A stretch of 64,000 bases of DNA from Caldilineaceae bacterium SB0661_bin_32 (GCA_009841235.1 VXMH01000102.1:28339-92338), one strand, 5' to 3'. Shown: positions 28,467 through 38,215, numbered from the stretch's first letter. The notes: generated by a model from the letters alone, not told the origin. Made by a program: numbers and translations.

Positions 28467-29255
28467 ATGATCCCTTATGATCTTTCACAACCTCTGAACG
28501 CAGATTGCTCATTCTGGCCTTTCTATCCGCCGTTTGAAGTCAAGTATTTCAAGCGCAAGTCCGAGCACGGCGTCAATGCGCAGTACATTCAGTCGTCGAA
28601 CCATATGGGTACGCATCTCGATGCGCCGCGCCACTTTGTCACCAATGGCAAGACGATCGATCAGATCCCGCTGAACTGGCTCTACGGCGAGGGCGTAATC
28701 GTAGACCTGAGCGATATGCTTGACGAGCTGGACATCTTTCGCCCGGAGGATATTGAGGAGCGGGTGGAGGTACGGAAAGGGGACATTCTCTTCATCAATA
28801 CTGGCTGGCATCGCTACTCCTTCCTGGCCGAGGAGGGCGACGAGGAAAAGTACATCCTCCGCCATCCGGGACCGCATCACAGCATCTGTCAGTGGCTGTT
28901 GGACAAGGAAATCCATGTTTGGGGCGTGGATATGATCTCGACCGATCATCCCATGAACTTGCCGATAGGACGCTTTCTGGGCAGAGGCGCCCTTGAGCAG
29001 TGGCAGCGCGTGCGCCAGCAGTGCGAGGAGAAGTTCGGCGGCTCGGACGCCGTAGACGAGCTGTTCCCGGAAGAAGCTTATCAGCTCACCCATAATGCGC
29101 TTTTCCCCCACGACTGCATGCACGTGGAGAACATGGGCGGACAGATCGGCGCGCCCGAGTTGCAGAACAGACGGCTGACAGTGGGCGTCTTCCCCTGGCT
29201 GTTCAAGGGCGGAGAGGCGGCCTTCTGCCGGGCAGTCGCGTTCGTGGAAGAGTAA
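28467..29255 (+). CDS. Cyclase-family (kynurenine formamidase-like) metal hydrolase
   Basis: A 262-residue member of the cyclase/KynB family. The metal motif HMGTHLDAPRHF (HxGTHxDxPxH) lies near residue 49, and a distal histidine occurs in VDMISTDHPMN. AGGAGA precedes the ATG. Known members hydrolyse N-formylkynurenine, isatin or similar cyclic or linear amides. The location between DUF1116 and the molybdenum hydroxylase suggests action on an amide or lactam of the same pathway. Confidence 0.87.
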   Translation: MIPYDLSQPLNADCSFWPFYPPFEVKYFKRKSEHGVNAQYIQSSNHMGTHLDAPRHFVTNGKTIDQIPLNWLYGEGVIVDLSDMLDELDIFRPEDIEERVEVRKGDILFINTGWHRYSFLAEEGDEEKYILRHPGPHHSICQWLLDKEIHVWGVDMISTDHPMNLPIGRFLGRGALEQWQRVRQQCEEKFGGSDAVDELFPEEAYQLTHNALFPHDCMHVENMGGQIGAPELQNRRLTVGVFPWLFKGGEAAFCRAVAFVEE

Positions 29256-29326
29256 GGGATCGTGATTCTCGTATTGCATGTGCCGTCAGCAACCGGCAAC
29301 TGCATTCGCAGGAAGGGGCGGGTACG

Positions 29327-30211
29327 ATGAAACCCGCGGCCTTTGACTATTTTGCGCCCCGGACCCAGGCAGAGGCGCTGGACCTGCTCGCGAGCTACGG
29401 AGATGACGCCAAGCTCCTGGCCGGCGGGCAGAGCCTGGTGCCGACGATGAACTTTCGCCTGGCCCAGCCAGCTGCTCTGATCGATCTCAACGGCATCGAC
29501 GAGCTGTTCTTCATTCGAGAAGACAAGAGCGGCCTCCGCTGCGGCGCAATGACGCGGCAGCGTTCGGTGGAGCGCAGCGCCCTGGTGCGGCGGGCTGCGC
29601 CGCTTCTCCACGAAGCCATGCCCCATATCGCTCATTCCCAGATTCGCAATCGGGGCACTATCGGGGGCAGCCTGGCCCACGCCGACCCGGCCGCTGAGCT
29701 GCCCGCCCTGGCCGTTGCCCTGGACGCCCGCATGTATGTGCGCAGCGTTACAGACACGCGCTGGGTCGCGGCGCGAGACTTCTATGTAGGACTGTTCACC
29801 ACCGCGATGTTGCCGGAGGAAATGCTGGTCGAAGTGGCGTTCCCTACCTTACCCCCTGGCAGCGGCTGGGCTTTCGACGAGGTTGCCCGTCAACACGGCA
29901 ACTACGCTATGTGCGGGGCCGCGGCAGTCGTCGGGTTGGACGGTGGGGGGGCGGTAGAAGACGCGCGGCTCGTATTCCTGAGCGTTGGCGAAGGTCCGGT
30001 CGAAGCGAAACGGGCAGCGGATCTGCTGATCGGCGAACGGCCGACGGAAACCGCCATTCGGGCCGCTGCCGCTACCGCAGCGACGCAGGACATTGACCCT
30101 GTGGGAGATATCCACGCCGGACCGGCTTTCCGCCGACATCTGTCACGAACTGTTGCAGAGCGTGTCCTGTCCAAGGCTATCGAGAAGGCAGCCGAGGCCG
30201 GTAGACATTAG
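29327..30211 (+). CDS. Molybdenum hydroxylase FAD subunit (CoxM/XdhB-like)
   Basis: A 294-residue FAD-binding subunit of a xanthine dehydrogenase-family enzyme. The FAD pyrophosphate motifs are KLLAGGQSLVP (near residue 30) and TIGGSLAHADPAAELP (near 110). The C-terminal half is the CO dehydrogenase flavoprotein C domain. It is the first of the three subunit genes, and the [2Fe-2S] subunit follows 17 bases later. It passes electrons from the iron-sulfur clusters to an acceptor. Confidence 0.93.
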   Translation: MKPAAFDYFAPRTQAEALDLLASYGDDAKLLAGGQSLVPTMNFRLAQPAALIDLNGIDELFFIREDKSGLRCGAMTRQRSVERSALVRRAAPLLHEAMPHIAHSQIRNRGTIGGSLAHADPAAELPALAVALDARMYVRSVTDTRWVAARDFYVGLFTTAMLPEEMLVEVAFPTLPPGSGWAFDEVARQHGNYAMCGAAAVVGLDGGGAVEDARLVFLSVGEGPVEAKRAADLLIGERPTETAIRAAAATAATQDIDPVGDIHAGPAFRRHLSRTVAERVLSKAIEKAAEAGRH

Positions 30212-30228
30212 AGGAACAGGACTGAATT

Positions 30229-30711
30229 TTGGACCGGACGATCACTGTTAAGGTAAATGGCCGCGAGTATGAACGCTCGGTCGAGCCGCGGTTGTTGCTG
30301 AGCGATTTCCTGCGCCACGAAATTGGATTGACGGGCACGCATGTCGGCTGCGAACAAGGTGTATGCGGCGCCTGCACCGTGCTGGTCGACAATGAAGCAG
30401 TGCGCTCCTGTCTGCTCTTCGCGGTGCAGACGAACGGACGGGAGGTGGCAACGGTTGAAGGATTGGGCGCCGGCCCCCAACAGATGCATCTGATACAGCA
30501 TGGATTCTGGGAGGCTCACGGTCTGCAGTGCGGATTCTGCACGCCCGGAATCCTGATGTCCTTGGTCCCGTTTCTCGAGCAGAATCCCGATCCAACTGAA
30601 AAGGAGATCCGCGATCTCCTTTCGGGCAACATCTGCCGTTGCACGGGATACCAGAAGATCGTAGAGGCCGTGCAGTTGAGCGCTAGATTGATACAGGAGA
30701 AATCCTCGTGA
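30229..30711 (+). CDS. Molybdenum hydroxylase [2Fe-2S] subunit (CoxS/XdhC-like)
   Basis: A 160-residue iron-sulfur subunit. The plant-type cluster is bound by Cys41, Cys46, Cys49 and Cys61, and the second by Cys101, Cys104, Cys136 and Cys138 (CGFCTPG, CRCTGY). The start is a TTG at 30229, with AGAGGA about 13 bases upstream, which implies modest translation. Its stop overlaps the GTG start of the following membrane protein gene by four bases. Confidence 0.95.
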   Translation: MDRTITVKVNGREYERSVEPRLLLSDFLRHEIGLTGTHVGCEQGVCGACTVLVDNEAVRSCLLFAVQTNGREVATVEGLGAGPQQMHLIQHGFWEAHGLQCGFCTPGILMSLVPFLEQNPDPTEKEIRDLLSGNICRCTGYQKIVEAVQLSARLIQEKSS

Positions 30712-32057
30712 GTTCATTGTTCCTGCAGGGTCTGGTGTATTCCGGACTGGCAATAGGTGTCTTGGCATTCCTGGCATGGTGGCTCTACTTTTCGCCGATG
30801 AAGCAGTTGGAAAGAAGCGACGCGTCAGCTACCGTAAAGAGCAGGGATGACATCTCCAACTCCCCCCGACTTTTCAATACGCTTGCGCTCTTGGTTGGCA
30901 TTGGCGCACTCCTGATTTGCATCGGGGGATACTGGGATCTCAGCGAGCATGTCGTAACAGGAATTGTTCCTGGAGGAGAGGACTTCCTGTGGCCCCCTCA
31001 CCTGGTGATCTACGCCGGCTTTCTGCTTGCCTTTCTCGTCGCCGTCGGTGGACTGTCGGCCCTCGCCATCCCCAACCTCAGAGCGGGTGTCGTCGACCCT
31101 CGACGCTGGGTCAGACGCAATCCATATGTGGGCGCCACCGTACTCGTTGCCGGCTACGGAATTTTCTCCATCCCCGGCGACGCAATCTGGCATGAACTCT
31201 ACGGGATCGATCTGACCGCCTGGAGCCCTCCCCACATTTTCATAGCAGTGTCTTCCGCGAGTCTACCCATTTTCGCCGCCGGGCTCCTGATTGGTGGCGG
31301 AAACAGGGCGGTCCCAGCCACATCCGGAACCGAGACACGCGGTCGGAGACACCTCTTCTCCATGTTCGGGATTGTAGAAAAACTGGTAAGGCGTCCTCTT
31401 GGAGAGAGATTCTCCAGACCGGATTGGCGCAGTTTCGTCAACCTGTTTTACCTCGCCATGGCCCTGTGCGTCTTTCTCATTATCGGCTCATCAGAATGGG
31501 AAATGGACGAGATACCCCGTTATGTGGCCCAGCGCCCCGTTTGGCTCTATCCAACGGTAATTGGAGTATCCGCCTTCTTCCTTTCCGTCCTGGCTCGAAA
31601 AATAGCGCCCGGGCCCTGGTCTGCAACTGCCTTCGCGCTCTTCTATTTCGGATTGAGAATCGCCGCGACCAGCTTTGCTGACGTAGTCAGCGGGGCTATG
31701 CCGAGGTTGACCCTCGTCTTCATTCTTGGCGCGGTTCTCTTGGACCTGACATGCCAGTGGATGGACCGATTTGGCTTCAAACCCGGCGACTGGCAGGTGA
31801 GACTTGCGTCATCCGGCGCCTTCATGGTCGGCTATACTATCGTCGCCCAACCGACTGTCGAATTTCTGTTCCTCAAATATCTGCCCCACTTTACAGTGCC
31901 GGACCATCTCCTCACCGCGCTATTCATCTTCCTTTTGAGCGCCGCGCTGTATCCCGTGCCACTGGGACTGGGCAGCTGGCTGAGGAAGTCAGGCAGGGAA
32001 GAGGCGGCTACGCAACAGGATTTGCCAGAGGCAATGACCGTACCGGCGCAAGGGTGA
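30708..32057 (+). CDS. Polytopic membrane protein of unknown function with paired PPH motifs
   Basis: A 449-residue integral membrane protein with about 11 hydrophobic segments. It is not recognised. Two segments look related: YWDLSEHVVTG followed by FLWPPHLVIYAG (residues about 78-107), and DAIWHELYGID followed by WSPPHIFIAV (about 160-185). Each has a Trp, an acidic residue, a His and then a PPH followed by a helix, a pattern that could bind a metal or haem on the outer face. The gene overlaps the [2Fe-2S] subunit gene by four bases and lies before the large subunit, so it is translationally tied to the hydroxylase. A role as membrane electron acceptor, anchor or transporter for that enzyme is inference. 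Confidence 0.75.
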   Translation: MSSLFLQGLVYSGLAIGVLAFLAWWLYFSPMKQLERSDASATVKSRDDISNSPRLFNTLALLVGIGALLICIGGYWDLSEHVVTGIVPGGEDFLWPPHLVIYAGFLLAFLVAVGGLSALAIPNLRAGVVDPRRWVRRNPYVGATVLVAGYGIFSIPGDAIWHELYGIDLTAWSPPHIFIAVSSASLPIFAAGLLIGGGNRAVPATSGTETRGRRHLFSMFGIVEKLVRRPLGERFSRPDWRSFVNLFYLAMALCVFLIIGSSEWEMDEIPRYVAQRPVWLYPTVIGVSAFFLSVLARKIAPGPWSATAFALFYFGLRIAATSFADVVSGAMPRLTLVFILGAVLLDLTCQWMDRFGFKPGDWQVRLASSGAFMVGYTIVAQPTVEFLFLKYLPHFTVPDHLLTALFIFLLSAALYPVPLGLGSWLRKSGREEAATQQDLPEAMTVPAQG

Positions 32058-32209
32058 GGTGACTGAGAGGCGGGCAAAACGGCGCTTCGTGCGGGGTCTG
32101 CGCGCTGACCGCTCCAGTCGGTGGAAATCCAGGAAGCACCATCAGCCCGCAAACGCGCGCCCTGCTCACAAAGAACTCCGTCTCTATCAGACAGACATCG
32201 CGATAGGTC

Positions 32210-34561
32210 ATGTCCACGCGTCAATTTGGCCGGCCGATCAAACGCAACGAAGACCCGCGACTGCTGACCGGCCGCGCCCTCTTCACCGACGACGTGCAAA
32301 TGGCGGGGATGCTGCACGTAGCCTTCCTCCGCAGCGATCTGGCCCACGCAAGAATTCGTTCAATCGATGTAAAGGGCGCGAGCCGACGCCCAGGGGTGGC
32401 CGCCGTCTACACTGCCGGCGATCTGGGCGAATTCTGGCAGCCGGGGCCTCTCCTGGTGCCTCCCCCTCCGGTAGAGCAGCTCGAATTTCATCAGCGTACG
32501 CAGACGCCGCTCGCCAAGGATAAAGTACGCCATGCAGGCGAGGCCGTGGCTATGGTCGTAGCGGAGAGCCGCTATCTCGCCGAGGACGCGCTCGATGACA
32601 TCTTCGTCGATTACGAACCACTCGACGCGGTCACTGGACTGGAAGCCGCGCTGAGCGAGGGCGCGCCCCTGGTACACGAGGACCTGGGTCATAACGTCAG
32701 CGCGCGCGTTACCCAGACCAAAGGCAACTGGACGCAGGCCGAGTCAGAAGCGGACTTGGTTATTCGACGCCGCTTCCTCTACGACCGCGGCACCGCCGCG
32801 GCACTGGAAAACCGGGGAATCGTCGCCAGCTGGGATGAGAAGAGCCAGAGGCTGACTATCTGGGACACGACCCAGGCGCCCATCGCTATACGCAACGGCC
32901 TGGCCTCCATGTTGGGGCTGTCGGAGCACCAGGTGCGCGTAATTGCGCCCTTTATCGGCGGCGGCTTCGGGCCCAAAATCATGATGTTCTACCCGGAGGA
33001 GGTATTGCTGCCCTGGGCTGCATTGCAGCTGGGCAGTCCTCTCAAATGGATCGAAGACCGGGAGGAGAACTTCTACGCTACCACGCAGGAACGCGGCCAG
33101 GTGCACGATGCCGCCATTGCTCTGAAAAGCGACGGCACAATTCTGGGCGTGAAGGACCTGTTCCTGCATGACGCCGGCGCCTACGCTCCCTACGGTCTGA
33201 CCGTTCCCATAAACAGCCAGTGCACCCTCCTCGGCCCTTATGTCGTGCCCAGTTACCACTCGGAGTTCAGCAGTGTCTTTACGAATAAGCCGATCGTGAC
33301 CCCTTACCGCGGCGCCGGCCGTCAACACGGCGTCTTCGTGATGGAACGGTTGCTGGACATTGCCGCAAAAGAGCTGGATATCGACCCGGTTGAAATCCGG
33401 CGCAGGAACTTCATCCCGCCCGACAGATTCCCCTACGCCAATGAGATTATCTTCCAGGATTTCGCGCCGCTCGTCTATGACAGCGGCAACTACGAGCCTG
33501 CCCTGGAAAGGGCGCTGGAACTGATAGGCTACGAAGAGTTCATCAGGACGGAACAGCCGCGGCGTGAAGCAGCCGGGGAGCGGGTCGGCATTGCCGTCGT
33601 CAACTATATCGAAGGCACCGGCATCGGCCCCTATGAAGGCGCAAGAGTTACGGTTGAGGCCAGCGGCAAAGTAAGCGTTGCCACGGGGGTCGGAACGCAG
33701 GGCCAGGGCCACTACACAAGTTTCGCCCAGGTTGTGGCCGAACAGATCGGCGTGGCCGTATCCGACGTCCACGTCGTCACCGGAGACACCGACCTCTTCT
33801 ACTGGGGGGCAGGTACGTTTGCCAGCCGGGGCGCCGTCGTCGCCGGCAATGCCATGCACGCCGCCGCAGCCAGAGTGCGGGCAAAAATCCTGAAGCTGGC
33901 AGGCGAAAAGCTGGAAGCCGCCGAAGAGGACCTGGAGCTGATCGAAGGACGCGTGCAGGTCAAGGGCGCGCCGCAGACATCGATATCTCTCGGCCAGCTT
34001 GCCGCCGAAGCCAACCCGATGCGCGGCGCGGTCCAGCCCGGTACGGAGCCTGGGCTGGAGGCCACCGAGTATTTCGGGCCTGAACGGGGCGCTACTGCCT
34101 CGGGCGTCCACGCCATAATATTGAAGGTGGACCCGGAGACCTTTCTCGTGGAGATAGAGAAATATGTCGTCGTTCACGATTGCGGTACAGTGATCAATCC
34201 TTTGATTCTTGATGGGCAGATCCAGGGCGGCGTGGCGCAAGGCATCGGCAACGCCTTCTACGAACAGCTGCACTTCGACGACAACGGCGCGCTGCTCAAT
34301 GCGTCGCTGATGGACTACCTTCTGCCCACCGCCAGTGACGTTCCGAACATTGAAAGCGATCATGTGGAAACGCCGTCGCCGCTGAATCCACTGGGCGTAA
34401 AGGGGGCGGGTGAGGCCGGCGCGATTCCCGTCGGCGCACTCTTCGCCCAAGCAATTGACAACGCCTTCCGCGACATCGGGCTGGAGGTGCGCGAGATTCC
34501 GCTCAGCCCCAATCGATTGTTTGAGCTGGTGACGGAAGCTTCGGCAAGAGAAACGGCATGA
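32210..34561 (+). CDS. Molybdenum hydroxylase large subunit (CoxL/XdhA-like, not CO dehydrogenase)
   Basis: A 783-residue molybdopterin-cytosine-dinucleotide-type catalytic subunit. The N-terminal domain starts with KRNEDPRLLTGRALF. Cofactor motifs include GGGFGPK near residue 255, a glutamine-glycine loop (GTQGQGHYTSF) and GGVAQGIGNAFYE. The catalytic glutamate is in VKGAGEAGAIP near the C-terminus. The active-site loop reads PYRGAGR rather than the AYRCSFR of true aerobic CO dehydrogenase, so hydroxylation of a heterocycle or aldehyde is expected. It overlaps the next gene by four bases (ATGA). Confidence 0.93.
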   Translation: MSTRQFGRPIKRNEDPRLLTGRALFTDDVQMAGMLHVAFLRSDLAHARIRSIDVKGASRRPGVAAVYTAGDLGEFWQPGPLLVPPPPVEQLEFHQRTQTPLAKDKVRHAGEAVAMVVAESRYLAEDALDDIFVDYEPLDAVTGLEAALSEGAPLVHEDLGHNVSARVTQTKGNWTQAESEADLVIRRRFLYDRGTAAALENRGIVASWDEKSQRLTIWDTTQAPIAIRNGLASMLGLSEHQVRVIAPFIGGGFGPKIMMFYPEEVLLPWAALQLGSPLKWIEDREENFYATTQERGQVHDAAIALKSDGTILGVKDLFLHDAGAYAPYGLTVPINSQCTLLGPYVVPSYHSEFSSVFTNKPIVTPYRGAGRQHGVFVMERLLDIAAKELDIDPVEIRRRNFIPPDRFPYANEIIFQDFAPLVYDSGNYEPALERALELIGYEEFIRTEQPRREAAGERVGIAVVNYIEGTGIGPYEGARVTVEASGKVSVATGVGTQGQGHYTSFAQVVAEQIGVAVSDVHVVTGDTDLFYWGAGTFASRGAVVAGNAMHAAAARVRAKILKLAGEKLEAAEEDLELIEGRVQVKGAPQTSISLGQLAAEANPMRGAVQPGTEPGLEATEYFGPERGATASGVHAIILKVDPETFLVEIEKYVVVHDCGTVINPLILDGQIQGGVAQGIGNAFYEQLHFDDNGALLNASLMDYLLPTASDVPNIESDHVETPSPLNPLGVKGAGEAGAIPVGALFAQAIDNAFRDIGLEVREIPLSPNRLFELVTEASARETA

Positions 34562-35385
34562 CGACCCCGCAATCCCGCTTCATCGACGCGCTCGCTGCCA
34601 ACGCAGAGACCGACCCGTGCATCCGCGCCGCCTGGCTGACCGGCAGTTTCGGCAAAGAGACGGCTGACCGTTGGAGCGACGTAGACGCCCACTTATTGGT
34701 CGACGCCGGTGCGTTCGATGAGTTTCACAATGATGTAGAGAGTTGGCTGGCCCGGATCCGTCCCCTGGTCTTTATGCGCCTGATGTTCAACGGCCGGATG
34801 GTCAATGCAATGACCGACGAGGCAATGCGGCTGGACGTCTGGCTTCACGATGAGGAAGTCGCAGAGGTTGCGAAGGGCGAAACGCGCGTACTGTACGAAG
34901 AAGAAGGCGCGCTCTCCTGGCTACCCCGACCCGCCGAGGCACTCACACGCGAAGCAGCCTCGGAGCTGTTGCGCAGGGAAATTCCCGAGTTCTGGCGCTG
35001 CGTCTCCATGCTGCCTGTGGTCGTGGGACGCGGGGAGGACCTTGTTGGCGCGGCCGGCAACTCGATCATATTGCTTGCACTCACGAATGTGCTCTGCGCG
35101 GCCAGCGGGCGTCGCAGGGACAGGGGCGTCAAAGCCTTGAACGGCTTCCTTCTCCCACACCACCGCCAGTGTGTGGAAGAGGCCGTGTTGCCGGACACTC
35201 TGCGGCCCAATGAGACGATTCGCTTTCCCTTGCGGTTGGCTCGCGTCATGCGTGAGCACGGACCCGCCATTTGCGCTCAATGGAAGGTAGAATATCCGCA
35301 GGCGATGGAGGAGGCCGTTCTACACTACGTGGTGCAGGAGTTGCGTTCGCTGGGCCTTGCCACGATGCTCGCGGAACTCGAATAA
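34558..35385 (+). CDS. Nucleotidyltransferase-fold protein
   Basis: A 275-residue protein with the polymerase-beta nucleotidyltransferase motif: Gly29-Ser30 and, after a spacer, Asp41-x-Asp43 (GSFGKETADRWSDVD). A third acidic residue may be in RLDVWLHD. The rest is helical and resembles aminoglycoside adenylyltransferase-like proteins, without clear resistance determinants. ATGA overlap with the large subunit gene suggests it is in the same transcript. A modification or regulatory role is open. Confidence 0.7.
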   Translation: MTTPQSRFIDALAANAETDPCIRAAWLTGSFGKETADRWSDVDAHLLVDAGAFDEFHNDVESWLARIRPLVFMRLMFNGRMVNAMTDEAMRLDVWLHDEEVAEVAKGETRVLYEEEGALSWLPRPAEALTREAASELLRREIPEFWRCVSMLPVVVGRGEDLVGAAGNSIILLALTNVLCAASGRRRDRGVKALNGFLLPHHRQCVEEAVLPDTLRPNETIRFPLRLARVMREHGPAICAQWKVEYPQAMEEAVLHYVVQELRSLGLATMLAELE

Positions 35386-35603
35386 CGCAATGTCATATGA
35401 ATTTGTCGGTGCTGAGCACAGCCGCTCTGCAGTCAGTTGTGGGCGGAGAATCCTGACATGACCGCAGGCAGAAAAATCTACGCGCAGAGCCAGGACTGGG
35501 GAACACAACAGCTGTTTTCACATGTCCTCTCCCTCTCCAACTCTGAAACCTCAAACTGAGTGAACGCTGAAAAGCCAGTCCGCAATGTATTGCGAGTGAA
35601 CAA

Positions 35604-38201
35604 ATGCCAATAAACTCTGACAAGCCACATCTTTGGAAGGCTGATGTATCGAGATCAATCGACTACTACAATGACTGGTTTCTCCGTTTCGCGCCTGATG
35701 TCTTTCGTAAACAACGCCAAATCCAAACTGAAGTTGTCGAAGCCGAACTTGAGAGATCAAATTACCTTCGACAAATCAACGCGGACTTTCTGAAGGATGC
35801 TCCCGGTTCACTTCAAATTCTGCGGATGGCAACTGCGCCGCCTCTCGCGCGAGACCGACTAATCGGATTGGCCTACGTTTCTCCCAATCTGGTCAAAAGT
35901 ATGGAAGGTATCGCCCGCAATCCTCCGCGATTGCCGCCGAGGATGCCACCCGAACAACTGGAGGATGAATTAGAACGACTTTGTGATGTTTTGGCCGAGC
36001 TCATAGATATCGACATTTTCCCCTGGCTAGGCGCGGACGCCGAGCCTGCCGAAGAGGAGGTGAAGAGGGCAGCCTCAGTATTGGCAGATCGCCTGTGTGG
36101 AGCCATTTCTGATCCAATAATACGCAATGCACAGGAGAAGCGACAGATAGAAGCTCTGCGGACCTGGTTTGAATCGAACGATTACCATTATGTAACACAG
36201 GCACAGATCCCCAACATAAACCATATGCGGCCAGGAACGTACACTTTTGGCTACAACATTCCCGTCCAATCCGGGAGGCGGAGCGTTAACATTACTGTTG
36301 ATTGCATCGTTCAACCGAGACACACTGGACAAGACGACCTGCCCATAATAGTGGAAGCAAAATCTGCAGGTGACTTCACAAATACAAACAAGCGCCGCAA
36401 GGAAGAGGCGCAAAAGCTCAATCAGCTTCAACGAACCTATGGCGGCGGCATTCAGTTCTTGTTGCTCTTGTGTGGCTACTTTGATTCTGGTTATCTGGGC
36501 TACGAAGCGGCAGAAGGCATTGATTGGATATGGGAACATCGCATCAACGATCTTGCGAAAGTGCACCTGAACGAAACGGATTCCGCGCCTGATTCTGGTT
36601 CCTCATCTTTGACATTAGAGGAGACCGGGGCGTCTGAAGCCTATCAGACTACTGAACAGCGCCGACTCGACCTGCAAGAAAAACTGGACCTGCAAAAGAC
36701 AAACGAGGAACGGAATCGCTCTGGGCAGTTCGCGACACCCACAACACTTGCACTCCAGATCGTTAGTCAGGCACACGCCTTTTTGGACCGGAAAAAGATC
36801 GACTTCCTTGAACCCGCAATGGGGACCGGCGCGTTCTATTCTGCATTGCTCCAATCCGTTCCGTCCAATGAAATTGGCAGGTGCCGAGGATTCGAGATCG
36901 ACCCACACTATTCCGTTCCTGCGCGAAAACTCTGGCGTGGGCCGAGTATCCAAATCGAGACCGCAGACTTTACCGAACAAGAGTGGCCTGCTTGCATCGA
37001 TAAGCAGTTCGACCTCATCGCCACGAATCCGCCTTATGTGCGGCATCACCATCTCTCTGCGGCCAAAAAGGAACAGCTGCAGCAGGCAACGGAACATCGC
37101 CTCGGTCTTCGCCCCAGCAAACTTAGCGGACTATATCCCTATTTTGTATGGCTCTGCCATGGGTGGTTGCGCGACGAAGGCATTGGTGCGTGGCTGATAC
37201 CAACTGAGTTTATGTATGTAAACTATGGAGCGCTGCTACGTGAGTACCTTCTCACACCAGTAACTCTCTTGCAGGTGCATGTCTTTGATCCGTCAGAAGT
37301 GCAATTTGACGACGCGCTGGTTTCATCGGCTGTTGTCATTTACCGAAAATCCACGCCGGCTGACTCACATCGAGTCCAGTTTTCGTTTGGAGGCTCACTG
37401 GATAATCCGAGCAGAGTCGAGCATATCCCAGTGTCCCGTCTGCGCGGCATGTTAAAATGGCCCGGACAAAATCGTCTATTGACGAACGCGACCCACAGTT
37501 CCGATACCTTACTTGGTGATCTGTTTGCCGTGAAGCGCGGGATTGCTACAGGGGCCAATGGCTTCTTCATCGTGGATGACCAACGTATTGAGCAGTTCAA
37601 TCTTCCCCACGACTTTCTCACCCCCATTTTGCCGAGTCCTCGCAATGTAGAAACAACCGTAGTCAACGCCGATAAAGGGGGTCTGCCCGCCCTAGAGCAA
37701 CGGCTTTTTTTGCTCAGTTGCCCACTGCCAATAGAGCAGATCGAGCAGGAATATCCGGGGCTTAGTGCCTATCTCAAGAAAGGAGTTCATGAGGGCATCG
37801 ACAAGCGCTACCTATGCCGGCAACGCACGCCCTGGTATCTGTTAGAATACAGAGACCCAGCGCCCTTTGTCTGTTCATATATGGGGCGTAGCACCCCTTC
37901 ACGCGCAAATCCGTTTCGTTTCTTCCTGAATCATTCACGCGCCATAACCCCAAATGTCTATTTGAATCTCTATCCTAAACCTGCGCTACGGAAAGCGCTG
38001 CGACTGGAAAGCGGGTTGGCTGCGCAACTGCTCGATCTGCTCAACCGTATCGAACCACAAACACTGGTATCTTGTGGCCGCACCTATGGCGGCAATCTGC
38101 ACAAACTTGAACCTAAGGAGCTTGCAAATGTTCCCCTGCACGGCCTGCCGCAGAGCATGAAGCGCGCCCAACCCAAGCAATATCCTTTTCCGCTCGAATG
38201 A
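35604..38201 (+). CDS. Fused XamI-like restriction endonuclease / N6-adenine DNA methyltransferase
   Basis: An 865-residue single-chain restriction-modification protein. The N-terminal ~330 residues (HLWKADVSRSIDYYNDWFL) resemble XamI-family type II endonucleases, with a PD-(D/E)XK core at Asp233 and Glu251-Ala-Lys253 (VEAKS). The methyltransferase has motif I LEPAMGTGAF (402-411) and motif IV NPPY (475-478), preceded by RSGQFATP, as in Eco57I-type enzymes. The C-terminal part is probably target recognition. Base composition is visibly more A/T-rich than the flanking genes, which points to horizontal acquisition. XamI itself cuts GTCGAC; specificity here is not known. Confidence 0.8.
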   Translation: MPINSDKPHLWKADVSRSIDYYNDWFLRFAPDVFRKQRQIQTEVVEAELERSNYLRQINADFLKDAPGSLQILRMATAPPLARDRLIGLAYVSPNLVKSMEGIARNPPRLPPRMPPEQLEDELERLCDVLAELIDIDIFPWLGADAEPAEEEVKRAASVLADRLCGAISDPIIRNAQEKRQIEALRTWFESNDYHYVTQAQIPNINHMRPGTYTFGYNIPVQSGRRSVNITVDCIVQPRHTGQDDLPIIVEAKSAGDFTNTNKRRKEEAQKLNQLQRTYGGGIQFLLLLCGYFDSGYLGYEAAEGIDWIWEHRINDLAKVHLNETDSAPDSGSSSLTLEETGASEAYQTTEQRRLDLQEKLDLQKTNEERNRSGQFATPTTLALQIVSQAHAFLDRKKIDFLEPAMGTGAFYSALLQSVPSNEIGRCRGFEIDPHYSVPARKLWRGPSIQIETADFTEQEWPACIDKQFDLIATNPPYVRHHHLSAAKKEQLQQATEHRLGLRPSKLSGLYPYFVWLCHGWLRDEGIGAWLIPTEFMYVNYGALLREYLLTPVTLLQVHVFDPSEVQFDDALVSSAVVIYRKSTPADSHRVQFSFGGSLDNPSRVEHIPVSRLRGMLKWPGQNRLLTNATHSSDTLLGDLFAVKRGIATGANGFFIVDDQRIEQFNLPHDFLTPILPSPRNVETTVVNADKGGLPALEQRLFLLSCPLPIEQIEQEYPGLSAYLKKGVHEGIDKRYLCRQRTPWYLLEYRDPAPFVCSYMGRSTPSRANPFRFFLNHSRAITPNVYLNLYPKPALRKALRLESGLAAQLLDLLNRIEPQTLVSCGRTYGGNLHKLEPKELANVPLHGLPQSMKRAQPKQYPFPLE

Positions 38202-38215
38202 CAGGAGGACCTCAA

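Noticed and set aside
32744..34450. 568-codon open frame on the minus strand
   Set aside because: Antisense to the molybdenum hydroxylase large subunit, whose motifs are clear; no signal for a second gene.
32210..34561. Aerobic CO dehydrogenase (CoxL form I)
   Set aside because: The active-site loop reads PYRGAGR, not AYRCSFR, so CO oxidation is not supported.
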